Assembly: GCF_964204645.1 (NCBI RefSeq)
Contig: NC_134027.1
Location: 24,664,485-24,728,484, forward strand
Source of the DNA: Tubulanus polymorphus
Lineage: Eukaryota; Nemertea; Palaeonemertea; Tubulaniformes; Tubulanidae
Direction: 5' to 3'
Length of the DNA: 64,000 bases
In this document: positions 49,901-58,229 of the stretch, one piece after another
Position numbering within the stretch: the stretch's first letter is position 1
Layout of the letters: every line of letters starts with the position of its first letter
Program-made: the position numbers and the translations under genes
Notes under the pieces: generated by a model
What the model was told of the DNA's origin: nothing
The model's input: the letters and a program-made list of their open reading frames with translations, nothing else
Databases searched by the model: none

Positions 49901-52190
49901 TCCTGGGGCCGGTTTTACAGACTGGTATTACCTTTAACCAGGGGGCTAAACTTGATTCATTATTTACATAGTAAAACACCCCCACACTCTCAATATCGCC
50001 ACACTCTATACTGCCACACTCTCTATACCACCACACTCTCTATACCACCACACTCTCTATACCGCCACACTCTCTATACCACCACACTCTCTATACCACC
50101 ACACTCTCTATATCGCCACACTCTCTATACCACTCTATACCGCCACTCTCTATACCACCACATTCTCTATACCACCACACTCTATATACCGCCATAATCT
50201 CTATACCACTCTATACCGCCACACTCTATACCCCCATACTCTCTATACCGCCACACTCTCTATACCGCCACACTCTACCCCCATACTCCCTTTACCGCCA
50301 CACTCCCTATACCGCCAAAATCGTTCTGCTCCGAAGTAGGTGGTATATCGGGGGTTGACTTTATATCAATAAAAGATTAAAAACCCTTCGAGGTTTTATA
50401 CTTTTTCAGGAGACAGGGTCCATTTCGGCGACTACTCACTATTATTCCATACGTATTGTTGTGTGTTAATATACAGTGACTCAACCATTCGAAATCTTCA
50501 TATTGTCGAATAACGTCGTATTTCTGACCACCTCCACTTGTCTGAAAAAAAAGAAGACATCAATCTTTAGTTACCAGCAATATCATTCGTTCATATCACG
50601 TTTGGAGCCTGTAATTCATAGGAATCGAGAGCCATTTTGTGAAACTGGATAAGGATTTGGTAGGGTTTACTGACCAAGCTCAGGATATAAGAGTATACTA
50701 TAGTAGTATGAGAGACCCAGAATCTAGGATCGGGGTCAGTTTTGGGTAAATATCTGGGTATACTAAGGATTGGAACAACTAAGGATTGGAACAGTAAGAT
50801 AGACCCAGAAATGGGTACCGGTAGTCTAGGATTCTAAGGGGTCAGTTTAGGGTAAATTTCAGGGTGTACTAATGATTGGAATCCCGTGCACCAAAATTCA
50901 AAACATATTTCCTAGCAAATAGAAAGAAAAGAAAGAGAGAGATTGAGAAAAGATAAGGAGAGAAATGAAAGAAAAGAGAACAAGAAGAGAAGAAAATGGG
51001 CGAGAAGGAAAGAAAACATAGAAAGCGAGAAGAATAAGAAGAAAGAAAGAAACGATTCATACCCGGTTACAGGTCACGCTGTATTTGACGACGTCGCCAT
51101 CTTTTGTCGCGTCGCAGACGCAAACGTTCGTGAACGCCGGCTCGAACGGTTCAACAATCGGCGACGAGGAAAACGGCGACGGATTCGACGCGACGACATT
51201 CCCGTTATCCTTTACGTCATCCTTCTCATCCTACACGACAAAAACAAATTAAAATATAACAAGGTAGATTAAAGGTTTTTTTTTTCAGCTGCATTACAGT
51301 GAATAAACTAACGCCGATGAATTGTAAACAACAAAAAGAAAGTGAAAAATCAATGTTTATTTGTAAAGAACGTAAAAATCATACTTTACAAACTGATGCC
51401 CAATAATCTGGTAGATCTACTGAGTAATAAGGAAATAATGGAACAAAATATCTAACAGAGGGGCTCGACGTGAGTGGACATGACAGTAGATTTAAGCCTA
51501 AAGGACCATCTTTGATCTACCGCATATAAAACAAAAATTAGGACCGGTCTTGATTTATAGTCTTACAGCTTTTGTGCTTAACCCTGTCAGTTTGCCTACA
51601 CCGCAGAGCGATGTATTATTTAATCAGTGATGGACTTTTCTAGTACATTGCATCACGGTATATTGATGTTATATGTATTTAGTTATCTCTATTGAAAGAT
51701 GGCAGCACCTGTCAAACATTGTAAAATATTAGAAACTAATGATACACCGCACTGCAGTGTAGATGCAATACAGCGGTTTGCCTGCTATTCAACACCACCA
51801 GCAGACCGAGGCCGGGGATTGAATTTTCAAAAATTTCAGATAATCTCCAGCAGGCACGTTAGCTTTGGGGTAATCAATTATTAGAAGCTAGCACTGTAAG
51901 GGTTAATTCACGACTGCACAACTGGCGTCTGTCCCAATACCAGATGACATTTGTCGACAAAAGCGCAGGGGAGAGCAGAGGAGAGGGTTAAAAATACATA
52001 TTCTGGAACTGAAAAAGAACCTTTTTGTCACCGGTTAACAGCATTAATTCAATCAATCAACGATAATCAGTTAATCAAAATGATCATCAGACCTAATTAA
52101 GAAGAGTTTAAACCAACGAACAAATGATAAAAGGGATCTAATTACCGGTTTTTTTAATTCGGAGGGGGCCGTGTTTTCTGTGTCAGACAT
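28964..52190 (-). CDS. SNX-BAR sorting nexin, SNX5/6-like
   Basis: Twelve minus-strand exons with consistent phases: 52190-52146, 51230-51063, 50541-50440, 49748-49618, 48824-48749, 48469-48386, 48246-48141, 47117-46990, 46634-46548, 46452-46363, 29721-29656, 29098-28964 (stop 28966-28964). They sum to exactly 405 aa, the length of SNX5/6. The PX domain (about 50-175) shows YDVIRQYEDFEWL and GIIAPPLPPKP, then KDKTLDDFLT. A BAR domain follows (about 190-405): VKKGIFGRL, EDNTLGFQLDLYARYLDSEK, YEDAIKACEKAKPQKRAAAE and FHQQRLFALQDGIVQYADAK. SNX-BAR proteins bind phosphoinositide-rich curved endosomal membrane and form tubular carriers, often with retromer. Unlike human SNX5/6 it lacks the MTKEEF helical insert of the PX domain as I recall it, so one-to-one orthology is not claimed. 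An in-frame upstream ATG (52259) could add 23 residues. Intron 10 is 16.6 kb. Confidence 0.9.
29830..30600. repeat. Degenerate ~95-bp repeat with two MITE insertions
   Basis: Repeated 'aaactcttactcagtatttg' + 'acaccaactc' + 'gtagaatttcaccagt' units, the same family as 5370-5640. Two copies of the GGTTCCATAGAC / GACTATGGAACTGGCCCC element (29891-30029 and 30209-30343) are inserted at the same place in neighbouring units, before 'tgtatttctg'. It lies in SNX intron 11-side DNA downstream of exon 10. Confidence 0.7.
30600..32500. other. SNX intron 10, left part
   Basis: Unique-looking AT-rich sequence with no exon signal I can support. Open frames (for example 31933-32121) have no domain or splice context. 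Confidence 0.45.
32520..32800. repeat. 47-bp tandem array made of MITE interior
   Basis: About six copies of a 47-bp unit: AGCTCATTTTGGTTCTATAG, then 'ccaatctaacaacttaagac' and 'cagtcta'. The unit matches the interior of the GGCCAGTTCCATAGTC element (compare 29940-29990). No terminal repeats are attached. Confidence 0.75.
33193..33495. mobile_element. MITE with CAGGGTGGCCAC ends (copy 1)
   Basis: Left end CAGGGTGGCCACTTTCCGCC; right end GGTCAGTGACCAACCTG. The interior is rich in 'gattttccatg' and 'aaattcc' words. A second copy lies at 49217-49450. CAGGG ends suggest hAT, but no 8-bp duplication was found. Confidence 0.55.
33860..34215. repeat. AAAAAATTTTTT / AAAACG word-rich segment
   Basis: Begins with GCCCATCGTATTCGGC and is filled with GAAAAAATTTTTTTTC, TTTTTTCCGCCATGAAAAAA and CAAAAACGTTTCG words on both strands. 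Resembles the word-filled MITEs but lacks a clear right terminal repeat. Confidence 0.4.
34954..35145 (-). repeat. tRNA-like (B-box) repeat, minus copy
   Basis: On the minus strand it ends with 'gatgccatcaggttcgagtc' followed by CCTGCAGAGGGAGGA. It forms a head-to-head inverted pair with the copy at 35149-35352. Shared blocks: GTTTGTGCCGTGGC, GATGCCATCAGGTTCGA, and GCGCAGGTACATGCGCA. Looks SINE-like; no poly(A) tail seen. Confidence 0.55.
35149..35352 (+). repeat. tRNA-like (B-box) repeat, plus copy
   Basis: Contains a perfect B-box word GGTTCGAATCC (35290-35300) after 'gtgccgtggcaatctcgatg'. Partner of the minus-strand copy immediately to the left. The B-box region is also the core of the 51-bp array at 38.93-39.55 kb. 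Confidence 0.55.
35353..36440. other. SNX intron 10, no gene seen
   Basis: Contains scraps of the B-box repeat near 35580-35660 and CpG-rich stretches near 36.0-36.4 kb. A 35-codon plus-strand ORF (36216-36323, starts MDSEEIRMMADG) has no support beyond being open. Confidence 0.4.
36452..36945. repeat. 89-bp minisatellite (GTTCGTTATAAC)
   Basis: About 5.5 tandem monomers with a constant 89-bp period (GAACCT at 36536, 36625, 36714, 36803, 36892), each with GAACTTCAGGAGACCAGAAA, then 'atctgttcgttataac' and 'ttcactgttatatcca'. A lone diverged monomer is in BRK1 intron 2. Confidence 0.9.
37792..38065. mobile_element. TTAA MITE, TACACCGC module family
   Basis: TTAA at 37788-37791 and 38066-38069; ends CCCTTTCCGTGC and GCACTGAAAGGG; internal TACACCGCAGTACGGTGTA and TACACCGCACTGCGGTGTA. 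Orientation is reversed relative to the copy at 2705. Confidence 0.8.
38930..39545. repeat. 51-bp minisatellite with B-box-like core
   Basis: About 12 monomers of 51 bp: 'gaacatggcagagtctcatg', 'atgccatcaagttcaaaccc', 'ctgcaagagag'. Because 51 is divisible by three, long frames stay open on both strands (107 aa each) but encode only the repeat. The monomer core matches the B-box part of the repeats at 34.95-35.35 kb. Confidence 0.9.
39969..40255. mobile_element. TTAA MITE, TACACCGC module family
   Basis: TTAA at 39965-39968 and 40256-40259; ends CCCTTTCAGTGC and GCACTGAAAGGG; four TACACCGC modules, including TACACCGCGCCGCGGTGTA. One of the best-preserved copies. Confidence 0.85.
41697..41752 (+). 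promoter_or_regulatory. Candidate TATA/Inr promoter and tiny 5'UTR exon of nested gene
   Basis: TATAAAA at 41697-41703, an initiator TCAGTC with A at 41731 (34 bp downstream), and a consensus donor CAG/GTACAA after 41752. Splicing to the acceptor at 43010-43011 (TTTTATTTTCAG) would give a 5'UTR ending 38 nt before the ATG at 43050. Strand and order fit; transcription is not shown. Confidence 0.4.
42660..42975. repeat. ~50-70 bp degenerate tandem repeat
   Basis: About five units recognised by 'cctactacacagcagcgaca' / 'cctattgaacactagcgaca' and 'tattgctgcagtagttgat'. Ends 40 bp before the acceptor of the nested gene. Confidence 0.75.
43050..44093 (+). CDS. Single-pass membrane protein, 347 aa, nested in SNX intron
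   Basis: One uninterrupted coding exon of 347 codons, preceded at 43010-43011 by a strong acceptor, so an upstream 5'UTR exon is expected. It lies on the plus strand inside the 16.6-kb intron 10 of the minus-strand sorting nexin. There is no cleavable signal; a hydrophobic segment at about residues 44-66 (LSYILLGVAVVAPLIFIALV) is followed by a strong basic stop-transfer (KRRKRKK). The short N-terminus (about 43 aa) with NNAT/NAT-type Ser/Thr residues would face outside and a 280-aa hydrophilic, low-complexity tail the cytosol. The tail has tyrosine motifs (VVYGNPVLV, QIYSKTNPNVYF) that could be phosphorylated or bind adaptors. Codons are strongly CpG-rich and biased, which supports real coding. 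I do not recognise the family. Confidence 0.8.
   Translation: MPSPNSNKNATTMTTLAAVVNDDVQARPKILPNMMLGIRVDHLSYILLGVAVVAPLIFIALVVVSMRCYKRRKRKKLDDYRRSYEQTRSADDPHGRRQANPASRRWNKHDTVVYGNPVLVSNEEFERNDAELKDGSTVIANTAATEDEEAGRQKDHQRPHHPETRGQIYSKTNPNVYFTVTNIPDIPVTSNPDSKRDFSSDAKYPPSPSGNSDVNGNDIDSSRTPAVVSFGGSLPRNVDGRRPRIGDNVDAEIFLCVPMTSVPLHRNATLDRGVVADFNNALNDDNLSFNDYLSGNEERERLVATNNNDDESTPRNNPSPPSDDKRTTESKTPISWLYGSFLNKSFS
44385..44410. repeat. Poly(G) tract
   Basis: About 19 consecutive G in the 3' flank of the nested gene; a comparable poly(C) run lies at 984-999. Confidence 0.85.
44642..44647 (+). terminator. Poly(A) signal of nested membrane-protein gene
   Basis: AATAAA about 550 bp downstream of the stop, just before the ribozyme-like repeat at 44.69-45.10 kb. 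Confidence 0.45.
44690..45100. mobile_element. Penelope-like / hammerhead-bearing repeat
   Basis: On the minus strand CTGATGA (44801-44795) is followed by a stem GGGGATATGATCCC and then GAAA (44780-44777) and ACGTTCGC, a near-complete hammerhead core. About 230 bp to the right the plus strand has GGCCGAAAACGTTCGTGTTA then ATAAAC, the usual sequence after such a core, and CGCTTCTATGGTTATTCGG mirrors AACCATAGAAGCG on the left. The two halves are thus inverted copies of one terminal region. Confidence 0.5.
44768..44812 (-). ncRNA. Candidate hammerhead ribozyme core
   Basis: CUGAUGA + stem II (GGG...CCC with AU-rich loop) + GAAA are all present in order on the minus strand. The helix I and III pairings are poor (the bases before CUGAUGA do not pair well with those after the putative cleavage site), so this copy may be inactive. 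Confidence 0.4.
45101..46320. other. SNX intron 10, right part
   Basis: Contains a partial GGTCTTAA-family element (45325-45415), a TAAT-rich stretch (45745-45800) and a degenerate B-box repeat fragment (45845-45935). No coding exon supported. Confidence 0.45.
46786..46988. mobile_element. TTAA MITE copy, degenerate
   Basis: ACCCTTCAGTACGTCTACACCGC at the left, TACACCGCACCGCAGTGTA inside, ending with GGTTAACACTGACC against the SNX exon 8 donor. The right part of this old element therefore abuts, and may supply, the first intron bases. Confidence 0.55.
47190..47970. repeat. 53-bp minisatellite with 4-monomer higher-order repeat
   Basis: About 14.5 monomers of 53 bp ('gaaatatttacggcagtccc', 'aatgctaccgagttccctga', 'ttctcaactcagt'). 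Diagnostic variants (accaag/accgag, tttcatg/ttccctg, ttcacgg/ttacagc) recur in the same order every four monomers in the central part, giving a 212-bp higher-order unit present twice in full. It lies in SNX intron 7. Confidence 0.9.
48030..48127. mobile_element. MITE, GGACCCAGTTCCACAG family (degenerate)
   Basis: GATCGAGTTCCATAGCTGTG at the left and CCACGGAACTTGGTCC at the right with the GAGTTAAC-type interior. Ends 14 bp from the exon 7 donor of the sorting nexin. Confidence 0.5.
48500..48600. mobile_element. Partial TTAA MITE
   Basis: CTTTCAGCGCATCTACACC ... GCGGTGTATAAATCGATGA and TACACCGCACCACAGTGTA; right half missing. Confidence 0.5.
49217..49450. mobile_element. MITE with CAGGGTGGC ends (copy 2)
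   Basis: CAGGGTGGCTTCTTTCTGC at the left and GGTCAGTGGTCACCATG at the right, interior 'attccctgatttttcaatg' as in the copy near 33.2 kb. Confidence 0.5.
49975..50320. repeat. 15-bp microsatellite-like array (CCACACTCTCTATAC)
   Basis: About 20 copies of CCACACTCTCTATAC with frequent truncation, in SNX intron 3, about 120 bp below exon 3. Confidence 0.9.
51583..51902. mobile_element. TTAA MITE, TACACCGC module family
   Basis: TTAA at 51579-51582 and 51903-51906; CCCTGTCAGTTTGCCTACACC left end and CACTGTAAGGG right end; internal TACACCGCACTGCAGTGTA and 'aaagatggcagcacctgtca'. It lies in SNX intron 1. Confidence 0.75.
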
Positions 52191-52621
52191 ACTTCCGCGT
52201 TCAGTGCTCCACACTGCCCTGATGTCGCGCGCTACAGAATCAGAATTCACCTGTGGCAAAGGATGATGGTATCTAGAACGGACCCGACGCAGGGTGCCTC
52301 CGAGATTATGGTTATTTTAGATGCCGACCATTGCAGGGCTCATGAGTTGCACAGTCGTAACTTAAGTCCAAAGGTATAGTGTTAAATATTTCAACTGGGT
52401 AGGTCTAGGTATTTGAATTGGTTAATTTTCCTCAGCTTGAAAGACATTAATTACTAAATAGGATTATTTGCAGCGGCGGGCCATTATAAAAAATAAACCT
52501 CAATGAAGCCGGTCACACATGAGCAAGAGGACGATGGCCTCGGGCCCTCGGGTTGGGTTTGTGAAATATGGTAGCAAAAACTTTCTTCTACTGCAAGTTA
52601 ATTAGTACATTGAAAAAGAAA

Positions 52622-52765
52622 ATGGAAAATGGAAAAGACTCATCACCCGCTGCCGGCGTCAGGTTCAACACACTGAGTCCAGTCTCGCGGGAGGACGACA
52701 CACTCACTGAGCCGGGGAACGGCCCTATTAAAAAACGTCGCCGTAGTCACGCCAAACTCGACTGA
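52622..52765 (+). CDS. 47-aa basic-tailed ORF, doubtful
   Basis: Starts MENGKDSSPAAGVRFNTLSP and ends GPIKKRRRSHAKLD before TGA. The composition (polar, phospho-site-like, terminal basic cluster) looks more protein-like than most random frames here, and it lies divergently 0.43 kb upstream of the sorting nexin start. No consensus donor follows before the stop. Could be a small gene, a 5' exon or chance. Confidence 0.25.
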   Translation: MENGKDSSPAAGVRFNTLSPVSREDDTLTEPGNGPIKKRRRSHAKLD

Positions 52766-53504
52766 TCAGTAGGCCTGGTTCACGCGAGCTCTCAGTATAC
52801 GGAGCGGCGCGAACCGGCCATTCTCCGGGACTGGTGAACCCATGCCCTCCGGATCCGCCCTGATTTGATACGATTTAATACGGTGCACTCACAATTTTTT
52901 TTCTCGAAAAACAGATGAAATGGTCAAAACTAAAAGAGAAACTGAACACTCATAGGAAATTTTAAAATTCGGGGGGCGCAGTATTTTCTTTCAGCCGTTT
53001 GGAACAAGTCGTCAAATTCGATCCTGTTGTGCAAATCTTATTTGATTAGAGTTACACGTGACTCAAATGAATGATCAGGAAAATCAAATCTGATGTGATA
53101 CTAAGATAAATTCGCCTAAGTGTCGGGCATGCCTGTCGGCCCGGCTAAAAAATTGAAGATAGGGACCGGTAACCAGTCTCTGTCAGAAGCAGGTTTGCCA
53201 ACCAATTTAGACATTTAATTAAATTGACAAAACAAAACATTGAAAAATATGGCCCTAGCAATGCCCCTAGCAACTGAACGCTACTCTATGACTGGATTCC
53301 TCAATCTTCAGATGTTTGGCGGTATCGGAGTCTGTGTTGGCGGCGTCCGGGTCTAAGTCACTGCTCCGTTTAAAAGGTTTATTTAATTCTGTGTTTATTA
53401 TTTGATTGTAACCATTTAAATCGAACTCGGTTTCATGTTTTTGTCATTTCAGCAGGCTAATTAGGACCAGACGAACGATCAACTAACGCCCGAAGAGTGT
53501 AGCA

Positions 53505-53512
53505 GTATAAAA
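53505..53512 (+). promoter_or_regulatory. TATA box, orphan
   Basis: TATAAAA in the context 'agcagtataaaaaccgaccg', 320 bp upstream of a short signal-peptide-like ORF at 53832. Confidence 0.3.
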
Positions 53513-53831
53513 ACCGACCGGAGCAGACCGGAACAGACTGAAAAAACCAGGCGGCGCTAAATTCGAGAAACGCGCTGTTGAGAATCAACTAATTTATTTT
53601 ATATGGCCTTAAAGTTCCACGATATTGTTCAGCTGGCTACTGGCGTGTATTCAACCCGGCAGTAGAACCTTCTATAAGCTCTCAATTGAAATTGAATTCA
53701 ACAATAGAGACACAATTGCGGTTTTTCAGAGTTGTTGATATTATTCTGACACGCGCTATTGAATACGTCACCGGCTGACCACGGTGTACACAAGCATAGG
53801 CCATTCACCTCGGCTAACTCACACTGTGAAC

Positions 53832-54212
53832 ATGCTACCGTGGATTCTCCTCCTGGCGATCTTCGCTGCGCTACCGCTCCCGCTCCTGCTTCCTGAGGAA
53901 CGACGTCTTTATGTTTTATGTGTTACTGTTTATCTCCGTACTGTCCTGTACTGTTCCGTGTTAATTAATCCGTTCTTTTTTCTAGGTTCTTACCCGTTTT
54001 ATTTTTCAGGGCCGATTTCTCTGTCGAATTTCAACGTTTGCTGGAACAAAACTAATGTCCGAAAGCATCGGCTCTCCTTCGCCGGTCACGTGTCGAGGAT
54101 GTCAGACAAAGTGTCGGTCAGGAAATGGCTGCCCTCTACTCGCCCTCATTCGGAACACGAAAACCAGGATGACGAGGCCTCACTGCCCCCACCTATCTAC
54201 AAAGTGTGCTGA
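53832..54212 (+). pseudogene. Signal-peptide-like ORF running into retrotransposon remnant
   Basis: From ATG 53832 the frame begins MLPWILLLAIFAALPLPLLL, an apparent secretory signal, then passes without a recognised domain into a stretch ending HRLSFAGHVSRMSDKVSV and a proline-rich close before TGA. The latter part resembles the C-terminus seen after reverse transcriptase in many non-LTR retrotransposons ('FAGHV.RM' motif). A minus-strand sister copy sits at 54640-54840. Best read as a decayed retroelement fused by chance to an ORF, perhaps capturing a real first exon. Confidence 0.3.
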
Positions 54213-54224
54213 GTGATGTCAATG

Positions 54225-54560
54225 ACCGGCATATCTGCGGGATTGCGCGGGATACAAATGGAGCGGTTATACTGGATTGTCACGCTACTAGCATTCATTG
54301 TGTCCTTGTGACCGCCCGGATGAGGGATGATTCTACTGTCACGCTCTTTGTTTCTGGTATTCTGAGTCGGCTGAGGGATGATTCTACTGTCACGCTCTTT
54401 GATTTCTAGTTTGAGTGCTAGTTTTCATTGTGTCCTTGTGATAACCCCGGTCAGTGGATGAAGTCTCTTGTCGGCTTGTGAGTGCTAGTTTCATTGTGTC
54501 CTTGTGACAACCTCGGTCAGTGGATGAAGTCTCTTGTCACGCTTTTGAGTGCTAGTTGAG
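54225..54560. repeat. Short tandem duplications between retroelement remnants
   Basis: 'gatgattctactgtcacgct' occurs twice about 50 bp apart, and 'cagtggatgaagtctcttgt' with 'cattgtgtccttgtga' recurs twice about 75 bp apart. They lie between the two inverted retroelement pieces. Confidence 0.7.
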
Positions 54561-54639
54561 ATCCTGAATCTCAACCCGGTCAAGCTGGTTGTACTGCGCT
54601 ATTTGTGTTTCGTGCAATTTTACAGGTTTGTCAGTTACT

Positions 54640-54840
54640 GACGTCGCCCAGTACATCTTGCAGTTAGATGGGGAATGTGAGGCGTTGTCATTCTGGTTTT
54701 CGCGTTCTGTGTGAGGGCGTGTAGAGGGCAGTATATTCCTGGCTGGCTCATTGTCTGGTGTTCTCGGCATGTGACCGGCGACGGAGAGCTGAAAAGCTTT
54801 CGAACATTAGTTTTGTTCCGTACCAAGTTTTCATCGCTCT
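54640..54840 (-). pseudogene. Non-LTR retrotransposon 3'-coding remnant (minus copy)
   Basis: Minus-strand sequence matches 54040-54200 on the plus strand over about 150 bp (TGTCCGAAAGC/TGTTCGAAAGC, CGCCGGTCACRTG, GCCCTCTACTCGCCCTCA). Translated pieces give FQLSVAGHMPRTPDN-like and NQLDRVEIQDLN-like text typical of retroelement C-termini. Frames are broken. Confidence 0.4.
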
Positions 54841-54859
54841 TCTCTTTTTTTTAATTTCA

Positions 54860-55060
54860 GGACTCCCAAGAAGTTGAAGAAGATGCTGAAGGTGACTACA
54901 ACGAAGACGATGCCAAAAAAGAACACTGAACTCAGCAATATTGAAAGTTAAGTTGATACACATGTAAATTACGATGCGTGATACGGAAAGGATTGTGTAA
55001 CTACAGAATATCGTTCTTTTACTCATTTCAGGTTAATCCAGAAAGGCCCATCTAAAATCT
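54860..55060 (+). other. Duplicated mini-intron cassette, copy 1
   Basis: A strong acceptor (TTTTTTTTAATTTCAG, AG at 54859-54860) is followed by a segment open in two frames: one acidic (DSQEVEEDAEGDYNEDDAKK then EH stop), one basic. Then come 'cagcaatattgaaag', an 85-bp intron-like piece with a damaged donor (GTTAAG) and a good acceptor (TTTACTCATTTCAG). The same cassette, with an intact donor GTAAGT, recurs at 60330-60445. Confidence 0.4.
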
Positions 55061-55069
55061 GCCCACAAA

Positions 55070-58000
55070 AGACTCCACCTTGAAGTACCACCAAACACCG
55101 AAAGACCCGCCGCAACCGAACCTGGCAGTCTTGACCTCATCCTGTATGGCAACAGGAATACATACATACATAAAGCTAAGTCGATTTTTCATATCTGGGG
55201 TAGAATGCATAGGCACTGGAGAGGATAGAGTCGCTGATCAAGCTCACCATCTCCGCACTACTTTATTGAAGCTCTGTGGCCGGTAGTAAATTGAAATATA
55301 GCTAGGCAATGATTGCTTGAATATTTACAATATTGGACGAAATGAGTGAGGTCCTTTAAATATTCTTTGGTCTGATAATTAAAATGTAGATTGGTCAGTT
55401 ATTGATTAAAAGATTTTGTAAGTACGTACAATTAAGGTAAATTCAATATCTTATGTGACATTTGAAATTATTCGAATGTACCGTAGATATTTCAGGCCTC
55501 ATATGACTATTGTTTAACTGACAATCAAGATCTAGATAGGACAATTTTTACTAAAAGATATATCAATTAAACTTTATCGTTGGTTGATAGATATTTCTTT
55601 ACAAATAATATATTGATAAATTTATTAAGATTGAGGCCATACTTTACAATATATACTGTGTGCTGCCTCACACAACAGTTATGAATTTCATAAGATAGTG
55701 TCTAGGGCTCTATCGAGGTCTGGTGTTATATGGGGAAAACTATGGACTACAGGTCTTTATGAAACAGTGATTTGGTCTCAACACTGATAAATCCAGAATA
55801 AACCAAAGCTTTAATTGATTTAATTCATTCCTGAAACACTGCGTCTTGTTTTGGCTGATGTATGATAATTGTTGTTTGACTGACAATAAGCATACAGCCA
55901 GGAAAAATGGCTTAGATATTCACAATTAAGATGAATTCAATATTTGATGTTAGATCAAAAACTTTTTATATCATAAATAGCCTATTTATTGAAATATAGC
56001 TGAAATATATAATATATTTGAGCACATCTATAAGTGAATCAGTCTCATTGACTGATCAGTTCTGTAACGCCAACTGCCGCGCTTACGACGACTACCCATG
56101 CTTTTCATTATTGGCAAAATTTACTCAAACCTAACTGATTCAATTAATATCTAAAAGCCATACTGTGTGTCAAGTGACGCATATTAGATATAGTTTAACT
56201 GAAAATTAGAATCTAAGATAAATTACTCATTAACGTATTACTTAGATCGATTAAGGTTAATTCAATTGTTATGTGAAATTATTTCTAATTCCATGGACAT
56301 TTAAAATGTAGCTGATACATGTGTATCTGAGCACATTTATTTATCTGTATCTAAGTGAACCTATGGTGTCTTCACACAGCTGTATTAGTTTTGATACATA
56401 TTGCCAAAATCATATTGCCAAAAACGCAGATTTACTTCCGATCGAATCTGTGCACAAATACATTCCTGGATTTGGAAGGGGGAATATTTCAATTTCACTG
56501 TTTATATCAGATTGAAAGCCTTATTGTGACAGGATATCCTAAACTTAGGTCTTATTCCTCTTGCTAATAGCTCTCTTTTACTAACCCCTCTGCTTCAAAC
56601 TATTTTCTAGCATCATGACTCGCACCGCACCAGGGAGGTCCGGTCATAACAAGGTCTTTTGGTCCTTATACACAGTGAACTATATAATAGCCATTCGGCT
56701 AAGGGAATTTCTAATTTACCACTAAAAATATGCTTTTTTATCTTTAATTTCTGATGAATTCAAATAGTGACGAATTCACCACAACTGAAATTCTACTCAT
56801 GTAGATTTTCAGGCTCCATATAAATATTGTTCAACTGACTATTAAAATATAGCTAGTATGATTACTAATTAATGGTTCGCTTAGATACCTAGAATTTAAT
56901 TAAAATTAATTCAATGTAATGAATATAAGTGAAACTTATTCAAAATTGCACAGTGGATGAGACGACTGTATCGCGCAATGTCATCTGCGTCTAACTGGGC
57001 CACATGTGTATGTGGGATCTGTTGAATCAGTTAGGTTTTGGGGGATTCTGGGTTAGTTAAGCTAGGTATCAAAAGCTCTGATGCAAAATTAGCAGTTCAA
57101 ATAGTGATTAATTCAAATTCGTACCGGATCTGAAATTCTTCTCGTGTAGAAATTTCAAGCCCCATATAAAATATTGTCCGAGACAATTTCAATTATAGCT
57201 AGGGCATTATCAATTAACTTATAGATTAGGTATCTAATTCAGCATCTTCATATAAGGTAAAAGTGCTCAAATCTAAACCATAGGGGTTGATAAGTATAAT
57301 TCAATATTGGTTGATATATAAAGAATACTGGGTATGTTTTAACTCTGTCTCTTGTGCGTGGGATTTATTGAATCTTTAAGGCTTTGCAGAAATCTGGATT
57401 TGTCGAGTTGTGGGAATGATTCAAGGTTTCTTAAATCTGTAGAACCATGTTACTTATAGGATCAGTGTGCTCGATGCTGGCAGCGCACTCACTCTTCAGT
57501 TAGTTATATTATCATAATTACAAAATCATTGTATATATTAGGAGCAATATTTAGAATTAATGAAATGGATTAGAATACCATTCACTGGGTACAGATGTCG
57601 CCATCTGTGGGTAGAAAACATCTCTTAAGTTTATTAACTGACGATGAAGTAAATTTGATAATACGAACATGGTTTAGCTGACAATCGAAATATATATAGG
57701 CCAATATTACTAGCAGGTTTGCACTGTATGATGGGCCTGGGTTTCAATAAAAGACACATCAAGAAGATAGAAGAGAAAACAGTTCAAAAACGATTTGATA
57801 AGATTGATTATGCGTTACTAAATTTGTTGTAACTCTGGTATTCCTAGAGATGACTATAGATGCTTTAGTTGAATTGTTGTTAAACTATAATAATCAACCA
57901 TTGCTTAGATATTTAGAATATAGATGAATTACTATATGAGTTGAATTTTATAAATATCATTTAAGACTATTATTAAAATCTACGTATCGATCCACATTGC

Positions 58001-58090
58001 AGATCTTATATATGAATTGACATGATAATTATGATCAGTGATATTCGAAAGGATTTTCTGCTCAAAAGGTTCTGCTCTTTTCTTCAGCTT
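55070..58090. repeat. Degenerate AT-rich repeat field
   Basis: A loosely repeated module is seen at least six times, with markers such as 'tttaactgacaatcaagat' (55513), 'tttgactgacaataagcat' (55874), 'tttaactgaaaattagaat' (56193), 'ttcaactgactattaaaat' (56829) and 'tttagctgacaatcgaaat' (57672). Markers are followed by 'agctagg', 'ttactaatt', 'ttagatat' and 'aattcaat' words. Spacing is irregular (about 210-640 bp). No coding exon. Confidence 0.5.
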
Positions 58091-58229
58091 GCCGTTTCAG
58101 ACTGATTGGAAGATAGTTTGAATGAACCGGAATCGAATTTCCCAATTATTTACTTCGATTTCAGACATACTCGAGAAAAACTACAATAAACTTTAAAAAA
58201 TTTGACAAATTTAAACGGTGAAAATGACA

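Noticed and set aside
50943-51272. 109-aa Arg/Lys-rich plus ORF
   Set aside because: Antisense to SNX exon 2 and a purine-rich (GAAA)n intron stretch.
54030-54840. Active non-LTR retrotransposon
   Set aside because: Only two short inverted C-terminal scraps; no reverse transcriptase or endonuclease domain in the window.
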